Assembly: GCA_965246855.1 (NCBI GenBank)
Contig: CBDFFP010000003.1
Span: 1-64,000, forward strand
Reading direction: 5' to 3'
Source of the DNA: UBA1952 sp965246855
GTDB taxonomy: Bacteria > Bacteroidota > Bacteroidia > Chitinophagales > Chitinophagaceae
Length of the DNA: 64,000 nt
Positions within the stretch are counted from its first letter, which is position 1; each line of letters opens with the position of its first letter. The translations under genes were made by a program, and so were the position numbers. Under the pieces are notes generated by a model. That model ran no database searches and was not told the origin of the DNA. It saw only the letters and a program-made list of their open reading frames with translations. Shown piece after piece: positions 54,941-64,000 of the stretch.

Positions 54941-56272
54941 ATGAACAAATACTTTTCCCTTGCCCTGCTGGCGGTTGCCGCTTCCTTTACTGCCTGTAAG
55001 CCGACGATTGAAGGTTCTACGCCTTCTAAAGGCACGGCTGATTTCTCCAAATACGTGGCTATCGGCAACTCGCTGACGGCAGGCTATGCCGATGGCAGTC
55101 TCTACAAAAGCGGCCAGATTGCTTCCTATCCCAACATGCTGGCCGGGCAGTTTAAGCTCGTGGGCGGCGGCGAGTTCAAGCAGCCACTCCTGCCCGGCGA
55201 AAGCGGCTGGCCCGGCCCCAAGCGCGTGCTTGGGATTTCTACCGGCTGCGATGGCGTACCCGGCCTCGGCCCCATACTTTCTTCGCAAACCGACACAGCA
55301 GGCAGTCTCGCGAACATTTACATCTCCCAAGGGCCGTTCAACAACCTCGGTATTCCGGGCATCCGGGCCATTGATTACCTCACGCCGAGCTACGCTTATG
55401 CCCGGGTGACCTCTGGCGGGATATACGCTTTGCGCATCTACCAAAACCCTGCTGTAGACCGGCCTATTGATGTAGCTGCGCGTTCCAATCATACCTTCTT
55501 CACGATGTGGCTGGGCGCGAATGATGTGTTGGGATACGCCACAAACGGCGGCGCAGGCGTTGTAGGTGGGACTAATCCAAACGACATCTCTTCTGTCTCC
55601 GACTTCCAAAATGCTTACAAGCAGACGGTGGACACGATGACGGCCAAAGGACAGAAAGGCGTGCTGATTAATATCCCGGACGTTACTACTATTCCCTACT
55701 TCACCACCGTTCCGCCAAAAGGACTGGTTCTTTCCCGGCAGGGACAAGCTGATTCCTTAAGTGCTGCTTATGCCCCGCTGGGTATCCGGTTCAATGTAGG
55801 CGCAAACGGTTTTATCATTCAGGACAACGCTGCGCCCGGCGGTCTGCGGCAAATAAAGGATGGCGAATACCTTATCCTGACCTTGCCGCAGGACTCGCTG
55901 AAATGTGGTGGATGGGGAAGTCTGAAACCCATTCCGGCCAGCTATGTTCTAGACTCCAAAGAAGTGGCTAATGTGAAAAGTGCCACGCAGACCTTCAACG
56001 CATTCATTCAGCAAATGGCCACCGCCAAAGGACTGGCGTATGTGGACATGAACACCTACCTGAAAACCCTGCAATCGGGCATTACTTACAACGGCCTCAT
56101 GTTCACGCCCACTTTTGTGAGCGGCGGTGCGTTTTCTCTGGATGGCGTTCACTTGACGCCGCGCGGCTATGCGCTGGCAGCCAATCAAATTATCATGGCT
56201 ATCAATGCCAAATATGGCTCTTCCGTTTCGCAGGTGGACGTAACGCGCTACAACGGCGTGTTGTTTCCATAA
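54941..56272 (+). CDS. SGNH/GDSL hydrolase lipoprotein
   Basis: 443 residues. Lipoprotein signal LALLAVAASFTAC with lipidated C19. SGNH blocks: block I AIGNSLTAGYADG with nucleophile S44, a glycine block (NNLGIPGIRAIDYL), block III TMWLGANDVLGY and block V LDGVHLTPRGYALAAN with the Asp-His pair. It is probably an outer-membrane esterase or lipase that frees fatty acids from lipids outside the cell, which the FadL protein 28 bp upstream would import. This role is inferred from the neighbourhood. The terminator at 56290 ends this transcript. Confidence 0.9.
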   Translation: MNKYFSLALLAVAASFTACKPTIEGSTPSKGTADFSKYVAIGNSLTAGYADGSLYKSGQIASYPNMLAGQFKLVGGGEFKQPLLPGESGWPGPKRVLGISTGCDGVPGLGPILSSQTDTAGSLANIYISQGPFNNLGIPGIRAIDYLTPSYAYARVTSGGIYALRIYQNPAVDRPIDVAARSNHTFFTMWLGANDVLGYATNGGAGVVGGTNPNDISSVSDFQNAYKQTVDTMTAKGQKGVLINIPDVTTIPYFTTVPPKGLVLSRQGQADSLSAAYAPLGIRFNVGANGFIIQDNAAPGGLRQIKDGEYLILTLPQDSLKCGGWGSLKPIPASYVLDSKEVANVKSATQTFNAFIQQMATAKGLAYVDMNTYLKTLQSGITYNGLMFTPTFVSGGAFSLDGVHLTPRGYALAANQIIMAINAKYGSSVSQVDVTRYNGVLFP

Positions 56273-56289
56273 AAGCATTTGAAAAACAC

Positions 56290-56327
56290 AAAGGAGTCGC
56301 ATTTTTAAAGGATGTGGCTCCTTTTTT
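56290..56327 (+). terminator. Intrinsic terminator
   Basis: AAAGGAGTCGCAT and ATGTGGCTCCTTT pair (with G-T pairs) around TTTTTAAAGG, followed by TTT. Confidence 0.75.
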
Positions 56328-56335
56328 AGTTGAAG

Positions 56336-56585
56336 TGGGAATCGGAAGGCCCCGCGCGGCTCGCGGAAGCTTCCGGTGGGAATTGGAAGCTTCCCTGTGG
56401 CGTTTTAGACTTACCGGTGGGAACGGAAGTATTCCCCGCGACGTTTTGGGCTTGTCGGAGTACTAAGGAATGTTCCCCGCGACGTTTTGGGCTTTCCGGT
56501 GGGAATCGGAAGGTTCCGCGCGACGTTTTAAGCTTTCCGGTGGGAATCGGAGGTTCTAGCGGGCTGCGCAGACCCTTTCGGTGGG
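56336..56585. repeat. Array of 20-21-nt alternating units (locus 3)
   Basis: Two word types alternate about every 20-21 bases: TTCCGGTGGGAATCGGAAGG-like and TTCCCCGCGACGTTTTGGGC-like (variants TTCCGCGCGACGTTTTAAGC and TTCCCTGTGGCGTTTTAGAC). A pair repeats every 41-42 bases. Unlike loci 1 and 2 the unit length varies by one base, so no reading phase is kept. Found between a terminator and the acyl-CoA ligase gene. Confidence 0.8.
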
Positions 56586-56634
56586 AAAAGAAAGCTTGCT
56601 TTCCCTTATTTTTGATTTAAAAAGGAAAATTATC

Positions 56635-58425
56635 ATGGAAAATCCTCAACGGCTCTTTGATTGTCTTCAAATACAGGCGGCGGCTCCGCTTCCCGATTTG
56701 CTGGCGGCGAAGGTGAACGGCGTGTATGTGCCGCAATCTACCCAAACGGTTCACGACAAAATTCACCGGCTGGCGGCGGGACTGCTCAAACGCGGTGTTT
56801 CTATGGGCGACGGAACGGAGGAAGGACGCGACAAGATTGCCATTATCAGCAACAGCCGCCCGGAGTGGCTTATCGTGGATTTGGCGGTGCAGCTCACGGG
56901 CGCAATCCTCGTTCCGCTGTATCCCAATATCACTTCGGCAGAGTGGAAAGGCATTTTTGAGGAAACAGAAGTGAAGGGCTGTTTTGTGAGCAACCGTGCG
57001 CTGTATGACGCCGTGCTGGCGGAAAAAAGCGACCTGCCGAACTTGGAATGGATAGCTTGTTTTGAGGAAAGCGCGGGCGCTGTTTATTGGGAAAGTCTGC
57101 TTTCCCCCACCATTTCTCCCGAAAGCAAAGCGCAGATAGAAGCCGTAAAAGCGCGGATTACTGCTGATGACGTGGCGACAATTATCTATACTTCCGGCAC
57201 GACGGGAAAGCCCAAAGGCGTAATGCTGACGCACGGAAACATTTGCAGCAATGTGCGCGATGCAACGCCCGTTTTGCTGGGCATTCCGATGCAGGAACGC
57301 AAGGCGCTGAGCTTTCTGCCGCTGAACCATATTTTTGAGAAGATGGTTTCTTACGTCTATCTCTTTCATGGCTTTTCTATTTATTACGCCGAAAGCATGG
57401 AAACCATTGGAGCAAATCTAAAGGAAGTGCAGCCCGCCCTTTTCGTGACCGTGCCGCGTCTTTTGGAGAAAGTGTATGAGCGGATTATGGCGGCGGGCGC
57501 GCAGCTTACGGGCGTGAAGAAGAGCTTGTTTTTCTGGGCCGTCAATCTGGGAAAGAAATATGATCCGCGAGAGAATCAGGGCTGGTGGTACAACACGCAG
57601 TTGAAGCTCGCCAACAAGCTGATTTTTGCGAAATGGCGCGAGGCATTAGGCGGAAAGGTATCGGCAATTGTGGTGGGCGGCGCGGCCTGTCAGCCCCGGC
57701 TGGCCAGGATTTTCAGCGCGGCGGGCATCGTAACAATGGAGGCTTATGGACTTACCGAAACCTCGCCCGGAATTGCGGTGGCCCATTACAGCGCGAAGGG
57801 GCGCAAAATAGGAACCGTTGGGCCGGTGTTGCGCGGTGTAGAAGTGAAGCTGGCCGAAGACGGCGAGATTCTTTGCAAAGGCCCCAACGTAATGAAAGGC
57901 TACTACAAAAACCCGGAAGCGACGGCGGAAGTGTTGCGCGATGGTTGGTTTTCTACCGGCGACATTGGCGTTTTCACCGAGGAAGGCTTTTTGAAAATCA
58001 CCGACCGGAAGAAGGAGCTTTTCAAGACGAGCGGCGGCAAATACGTGGCTCCGCAACTAATAGAAAACAAGCTGAAAGAAAGTCGTTTTATAGAACAGGT
58101 GATGGTGGTGGGCGAAGGCGAAAAGTTTGTGGCGGCGGTACTTGTGCCGTCTTTTGAGAACGTGAAAAAGTGGATGGCGGGGAAGGGTATTTCCTTCTTT
58201 ACTAATGAAGCCGCCGTGGAAGACCCGCGCGTGTTTGCGATGATAGAAGAAGAAGTGGCGCGACTCAACGCGGCTTTCAATCACGTGGAGCAGGTGAAGA
58301 AATTTCTTCTCCTTCCAAAAGAATGGAGCGTAGAAGCGGGGGAACTCACGCCCAAGTTGAGTTTGCGGAGAAAAATCATCCTGGAACAGAACCGCCCGGA
58401 ACTGGAACGACTTTATAGGGGATAA
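56635..58425 (+). CDS. Long-chain acyl-CoA ligase (FadD15/FAA1-like)
   Basis: 596 residues. Activates fatty acids to acyl-CoA with ATP. P-loop YTSGTTGKPKGVMLTHGN, then SFLPLNHIFEKM, the FVTVPRLLEKVYERI segment of the long eukaryotic-like FadD15 type, VVGGAACQPRLARIFSAAGI, MEAYGLTETSPG, DGWFSTGDIGVFTEEG and the hinge ITDRKKELFKTSGGKYVAPQ. It would feed the acyl-CoA dehydrogenase pathway. The start at 56635 (MENPQRLFDCLQIQ) follows AGGAAAATTATC. Terminators on both sides (56290, 58434) suggest its own transcript. Confidence 0.94.
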   Translation: MENPQRLFDCLQIQAAAPLPDLLAAKVNGVYVPQSTQTVHDKIHRLAAGLLKRGVSMGDGTEEGRDKIAIISNSRPEWLIVDLAVQLTGAILVPLYPNITSAEWKGIFEETEVKGCFVSNRALYDAVLAEKSDLPNLEWIACFEESAGAVYWESLLSPTISPESKAQIEAVKARITADDVATIIYTSGTTGKPKGVMLTHGNICSNVRDATPVLLGIPMQERKALSFLPLNHIFEKMVSYVYLFHGFSIYYAESMETIGANLKEVQPALFVTVPRLLEKVYERIMAAGAQLTGVKKSLFFWAVNLGKKYDPRENQGWWYNTQLKLANKLIFAKWREALGGKVSAIVVGGAACQPRLARIFSAAGIVTMEAYGLTETSPGIAVAHYSAKGRKIGTVGPVLRGVEVKLAEDGEILCKGPNVMKGYYKNPEATAEVLRDGWFSTGDIGVFTEEGFLKITDRKKELFKTSGGKYVAPQLIENKLKESRFIEQVMVVGEGEKFVAAVLVPSFENVKKWMAGKGISFFTNEAAVEDPRVFAMIEEEVARLNAAFNHVEQVKKFLLLPKEWSVEAGELTPKLSLRRKIILEQNRPELERLYRG

Positions 58426-58433
58426 CGGGGTAG

Positions 58434-58457
58434 GAACGCGCCAAAAGGCGCGTTCTT
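58434..58457 (+). terminator. Terminator-like hairpin after the acyl-CoA ligase
   Basis: GAACGCGCC, loop AAAA, GGCGCGTTC; the T-tract after it is poor (TTCC), so strength is uncertain. Confidence 0.6.
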
Positions 58458-58491
58458 CCAAAATCAATTGCCAACGACCAACGAACCCGTG

Positions 58492-58935
58492 ATGTTGAAT
58501 TTATTGCTTCGCCGTGCGCTACCAACGCTCTTCTTATCCGGCATTTCCTTCGCCGCATCCGCCCAAACAGACGCTATTGAGGGCCTTTGGTACAACGCCA
58601 AGAGGACTGTCAAAATCAACATTTTCCGGGCGAAAGACACGAAGTTTTACGGCAAAATCGTGTGGGTGAGTGAGGCAGCTAAAGCCGGCAAGCCCCAAAC
58701 CGACGAGAAGAATCCGGTCACAGCCTTGCGGAATCAACCCGTTCTGGGCCTGTACATCCTGAAGCACTTAGAAAAAGAAGGAGAAAACACCTACCACAAC
58801 GGCGAAGCCTACGACCCGCGAAGCGGCAAAACCTATTCCTGCAACGCCACGTTGAAAGGCAATGTGCTCCAACTTCGTGGCTTTATCGGCATCTCCTTCA
58901 TCGGCAAAACCACCCACTGGGAACGCATCCAATGA
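58492..58935 (+). CDS. DUF2147 exported protein
   Basis: 147 residues from the ATG at 58492. Signal peptide MLNLLLRRALPTLFLSGISF with cleavage after ASAQ. The DUF2147 domain follows: IEGLWYNAKRTVKINIFRAK, KFYGKIVWVSEAAKAGKPQT, LGLYILKHLEKEGENTYHNG and RSGKTYSCNATLKGNVLQLR, ending in FIGKTTHWERI. Periplasmic or surface protein of unknown role, often found in lipid or envelope contexts. It overlaps the next gene by 4 bp. Confidence 0.85.
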   Translation: MLNLLLRRALPTLFLSGISFAASAQTDAIEGLWYNAKRTVKINIFRAKDTKFYGKIVWVSEAAKAGKPQTDEKNPVTALRNQPVLGLYILKHLEKEGENTYHNGEAYDPRSGKTYSCNATLKGNVLQLRGFIGISFIGKTTHWERIQ

Positions 58936-59774
58936 ACAACACCATAGACACTGCTTTTTTCAGCGGCAAAACCTACTTTATTTCGGGAGCTAGCCGGGGA
59001 ATCGGCAAAGCCATTGCGCTGAAACTTGCAAGCGGCGGCGCGAACATCATCATCGCTTCCAAGTCCACCGAGGAAAATCCGAAACTCGGCGGTACTATAT
59101 ATAGTGCTGCCGAAGAGATAGAGGTCGCAGGTGGAAAAGCAATCGCGATTCCCTGCGACATCCGCGACGAAGCGCAGATAATAGAGGCGGTTCGGAAAGG
59201 AGTAGAAGCATTTGGTGGCATTGACGGCGTCATAAACAACGCTTCAGCTATTTCGCTTTCCAACACGGCGCAGACCGAAGCCAAACGCTTTGACCTGATG
59301 CACAGCATCAATGTACGCGGCACTTTTCTAGTAACGAAACACTGTCTGCCTTACTTAGAGAAGAGCAACAGTGCGCATATTCTCACGCTTTCGCCGCCAG
59401 TCAGCCAAGACCCGAAATGGCTGGGGATGGCGCTGGCCTATACGCTGAGCAAGTTCAACATGACGATGCTTGCTATGGGCTGGGCGACGGAGTTCCGGAA
59501 GAAGGGAATCGCAGCGAATGCGCTGTGGCCGGTAACAACGATTGCAACAGCAGCGGTGAAAAATCTGTTGGGCGGCGAAGAGATGATGCGCCGCAGCCGT
59601 ACCCCGGAGATAATGGCCGATGCGGTAGCGTGGATCTTCCAGCAAGCGCCCCAAAGCTGCACGGGCAATGCTTTCTTAGATGAGCAGGTGTTGGCGAAGG
59701 CAGGAATAACGGACTTGGATCGTTACGCCGTTACGCCGGGCGTGGAATTGCAGCGGGATTTCTTTGTGGAGTAG
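58932..59774 (+). CDS. Short-chain dehydrogenase/reductase (HSDL2-like)
   Basis: 280 residues. Rossmann-fold NAD(P) oxidoreductase: cofactor loop FISGASRGIGKAIALKLASG, NNASA after the fourth strand, and an AYTLSKFNM catalytic Tyr-Lys segment with the serine in ILTLSPPVS. The segment AIALKLASGGANIIIASKST and then PKLGGTIYSAAEEIEVAGGK is typical of the HSDL2 type, linked to fatty-acid or sterol metabolism. ATGA overlap with the DUF2147 gene. It closes the lipid gene block before the rRNA operon. Confidence 0.9.
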   Translation: MNNTIDTAFFSGKTYFISGASRGIGKAIALKLASGGANIIIASKSTEENPKLGGTIYSAAEEIEVAGGKAIAIPCDIRDEAQIIEAVRKGVEAFGGIDGVINNASAISLSNTAQTEAKRFDLMHSINVRGTFLVTKHCLPYLEKSNSAHILTLSPPVSQDPKWLGMALAYTLSKFNMTMLAMGWATEFRKKGIAANALWPVTTIATAAVKNLLGGEEMMRRSRTPEIMADAVAWIFQQAPQSCTGNAFLDEQVLAKAGITDLDRYAVTPGVELQRDFFVE

Positions 59775-59778
59775 GGGA

Positions 59779-59802
59779 GAAAGCCTTTAAAAACGGGCTT
59801 TC
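59779..59802 (+). terminator. Weak hairpin after the SDR gene
   Basis: GAAAGCC and GGCTTTC pair around a 10-base AT-rich loop (59779-59802); no T-tract follows. Confidence 0.35.
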
Positions 59803-59844
59803 AGCGTGTGGAAAAGCTTTTAAGAAACCCTTAAGAGCGAAAGT

Positions 59845-59877
59845 TTTGGCAGTACCAAAGCAGTGTTCCTATCTTTG
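59845..59877 (+). promoter_or_regulatory. rRNA operon promoter 1
   Basis: TTTG at 59845 (-33) and TATCTTTG at 59870-59877 (-7), 21-base spacing. First of five such promoters. Confidence 0.75.
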
Positions 59878-59950
59878 TCGCCCGCTTCGGCGGAAAGGTT
59901 CTTTTCAGGAGTAAACAGCCAGCGATTGAGGGAGCAATTCCAAAAAAAGA

Positions 59951-59983
59951 TTTGGTGGTTTGAAGGCGGTGCTTTTATCTTTG
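59951..59983 (+). promoter_or_regulatory. rRNA operon promoter 2
   Basis: TTTG at 59951 and TATCTTTG at 59976-59983, 21-base spacing. Confidence 0.8.
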
Positions 59984-60068
59984 CGCCCCGCTTCTGAAAG
60001 GAAGACAAGTTCTTTGGTAAGAGTGCTTCTGGTTTTGAAAATGGCTTTGGTTTCGGCTGAAAAAATTT

Positions 60069-60101
60069 TTTGGAGGTTTGCAAAAAAGGTTCTTACCTTT
60101 G
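60069..60101 (+). promoter_or_regulatory. rRNA operon promoter 3
   Basis: TTTG at 60069 and TACCTTTG at 60094-60101, 21-base spacing. Confidence 0.8.
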
Positions 60102-60164
60102 CACTCCCAAAACGAAGGGGTTGATAACAACCAAATAGTTTTCGGAAAAGCTCTGAAAAATAAA

Positions 60165-60196
60165 TTTGGTAGTTGAAAATGAGGTTCTTACCTTTG
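60165..60196 (+). promoter_or_regulatory. rRNA operon promoter 4
   Basis: TTTG at 60165 and TACCTTTG at 60189-60196, 20-base spacing. Confidence 0.8.
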
Positions 60197-60271
60197 CAAC
60201 CCCAACGAAAAACGGGAAGTTCTTGATGCGGTTGGCTGGATGGAAGTTCAGAAAAAGTTTCTGAAAATAAA

Positions 60272-60303
60272 TTTGGCGGTTTGAAAGAGGGTTGCTACTT
60301 TTG
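60272..60303 (+). promoter_or_regulatory. rRNA operon promoter 5
   Basis: TTTG at 60272 and TACTTTTG at 60296-60303, 20-base spacing. Nearest to the 16S gene, leaving a leader of about 240 bases. Confidence 0.8.
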
Positions 60304-60375
60304 CACCCCGATTGAAAACGAAAACAATCGTACCAACAGTAAATAACGACATTTTAATCACGAAGGTGATTGATA

Positions 60376-60388
60376 GTTCTTTGAAAGA
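60376..60388 (+). promoter_or_regulatory. boxA-like antitermination site in the 16S leader
   Basis: GTTCTTTGAAAGA resembles rRNA boxA and matches a second copy ahead of the 23S gene (62516). Confidence 0.5.
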
Positions 60389-60552
60389 TGGAGACAACAG
60401 CATGAAGAGATGAAGTTCTCTTCAGCAGGTAAGATAGCGTAATTATTATTACGAATACGACACGTCAAATTTAAAGTCTTCTCTACAGACGCAAGTTTAT
60501 AGAGGAGCAACTAACGCAAGTTAGCTTTTGATTGGTCAGTGTTCAAACTTCT

Positions 60553-62067
<1,515 letters not shown>

Positions 62068-62228
62068 AGAGCGCACTACCTCGCGCTGTTGTCTTCATTC
62101 TTTTAAATTTTTCTCGGAAGATTTTCTTCCAAAGTTCTTTGTAACAAGCTCTGATGGCCGATGCGCAACGGGTCTATGGTCAGTGAAGATTGCCAATTTT
62201 TCATTGTCAATTGTCCATTAGAAAATAG

Positions 62229-62305
62229 AGTCTCGTAGCTCAGTTGGTTAGAGCGCTACACTGATAATGTAGAGGTCCCCCGTTCAAATCGGGGCGGGAC
62301 TACCA
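62229..62305 (+). tRNA. tRNA-Ile (GAT anticodon)
   Basis: Acceptor AGTCTCG pairs with CGGGACT; anticodon loop CTGATAA in stem CTACA/TGTAG; T loop TTCAAAT; CCA is encoded (62303-62305). In the usual 16S-23S spacer position. Confidence 0.96.
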
Positions 62306-62309
62306 GTTT

Positions 62310-62385
62310 GGGGGATTAGCTCAGCTGATAGAGCACCTGCCTTGCACGCAGGGGGTCAACGGTTTGAATCCGTTATCCTCCACCA
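62310..62385 (+). tRNA. tRNA-Ala (TGC anticodon)
   Basis: Acceptor GGGGGAT pairs with ATCCTCC; anticodon loop CTTGCAC in stem CCTGC/GCAGG; T loop TTTGAATC region; CCA encoded. Four bases after tRNA-Ile. Confidence 0.96.
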
Positions 62386-62440
62386 GTTCTTTACACAGTG
62401 CGTATTAAGTCTCCACTTTCTACTCACCACATCAGTACCT

Positions 62441-62490
62441 TGATGTTGTTGTATCCAGGCAACGCAATCGGTTCAAGTCCGGTTACATCA
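62441..62490 (+). ncRNA. tRNA-like remnant in the rRNA spacer
   Basis: TGATGT (62441) and ACATCA (62485) form a 6-bp closing stem. Inside are a hairpin GTTG/CAAC and a canonical T arm (ATCGG, TTCAAGT, CCGGT). D and anticodon arms of normal size are missing. Confidence 0.45.
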
Positions 62491-62515
62491 CACTTCTAAG
62501 CAATGGCTTAGGAAT

Positions 62516-62530
62516 GTTCTTTGACATATT
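62516..62530 (+). promoter_or_regulatory. boxA-like site ahead of 23S
   Basis: GTTCTTTGACATATT, similar to the copy in the 16S leader at 60376. Confidence 0.5.
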
Positions 62531-62675
62531 GGAAAAGCAATTCTGTGAAACGATTCCCCCCGGGATCGATTCACAAACAAAAATCTGCTCAAACGGCTGT
62601 AAAGCACGCGAGCCAAGATTGTAGTAAAGTGTTTAGAATTAAAATTGTTCCTTCGGGAGCAATAAAAACACAACA

Positions 62676-64000
<1,325 letters not shown>

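Overview
The window is a join of two unrelated genomes. Bases 1 to about 19,590 are GC-rich and look alphaproteobacterial (sphingomonad-like, an inference from gene types and base composition). Bases from about 19,590 to 64,000 are less GC-rich and clearly Bacteroidota. The evidence there is a 16S rRNA of Chitinophagales-like type, type IX secretion C-terminal domains, TAnnTTTG promoters, and DUF1599, DUF3810 and spherulin-4-like families. An ABC exporter gene is cut off at the join, and a Bacteroidota-type intergenic repeat lies exactly there, so I read it as an assembly or amplification chimera and not gene transfer.

Left part, mostly minus strand: a type I secretion locus. Reading from the join leftwards it holds a truncated ABC transporter, an HlyD-type adaptor, two small uncertain genes, and one giant RTX-type secreted protein (3446-15590, about 4,000 residues once frames are repaired). 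The giant protein has an N-terminal HELAH putative zinc-protease domain, nine repeats of one haemolysin-related family, a cadherin-like part, seven repeats of a second family, two L-type-lectin-like domains and a C-terminal secretion signal. Downstream lie a major facilitator transporter, rearranged pieces of an alpha/beta hydrolase, a double-HTH regulator and a partial gene. From base 1 to about 7,600 the reading frames are broken at least a dozen times, almost always by one base in a short homopolymer, and one hydrolase fragment is inverted. This looks like poor sequence quality at a contig end.

Right part, 19.6-47 kb: housekeeping and signalling. It has DUF1599 divergent from folP, ispH, a ligase-associated exonuclease, a DUF3810 membrane protein, a stand-alone methylmalonyl-CoA mutase large subunit and a T9SS-exported protein. 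A sigma-54 block follows (rpoN, an NtrC-like activator without a DNA-binding domain, two histidine kinases), then small stress-type genes (DUF2383, YciE-like, single-domain response regulators). The ATP-dependent ligase and ligase-associated helicase form a repair pair, followed by a small acetyltransferase-like cassette flanked by a duplicate of the helicase 3' end. Next come a spherulin-4-like exported protein and a cytochrome b plus molybdopterin oxidoreductase pair.

Right part, 47-60 kb: a fatty-acid degradation block. A TetR/FadR-like regulator with a palindromic operator precedes the FadN-type multifunctional enzyme, thiolase, acyl-CoA dehydrogenase, FadL-type porin, SGNH lipoprotein, long-chain acyl-CoA ligase, DUF2147 protein and a short-chain dehydrogenase. 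Together these would take up, activate and beta-oxidise long-chain fatty acids. From 59.8 kb to the end lies an rRNA operon with five tandem promoters, 16S, tRNA-Ile, tRNA-Ala, a tRNA-like remnant and a partial 23S.

Three intergenic arrays built of about 21-nt mix-and-match units (24.9, 44.8 and 56.4 kb) are the most unusual unexplained structure of the Bacteroidota part. The giant protease-lectin RTX protein is the most unusual gene of the left part.
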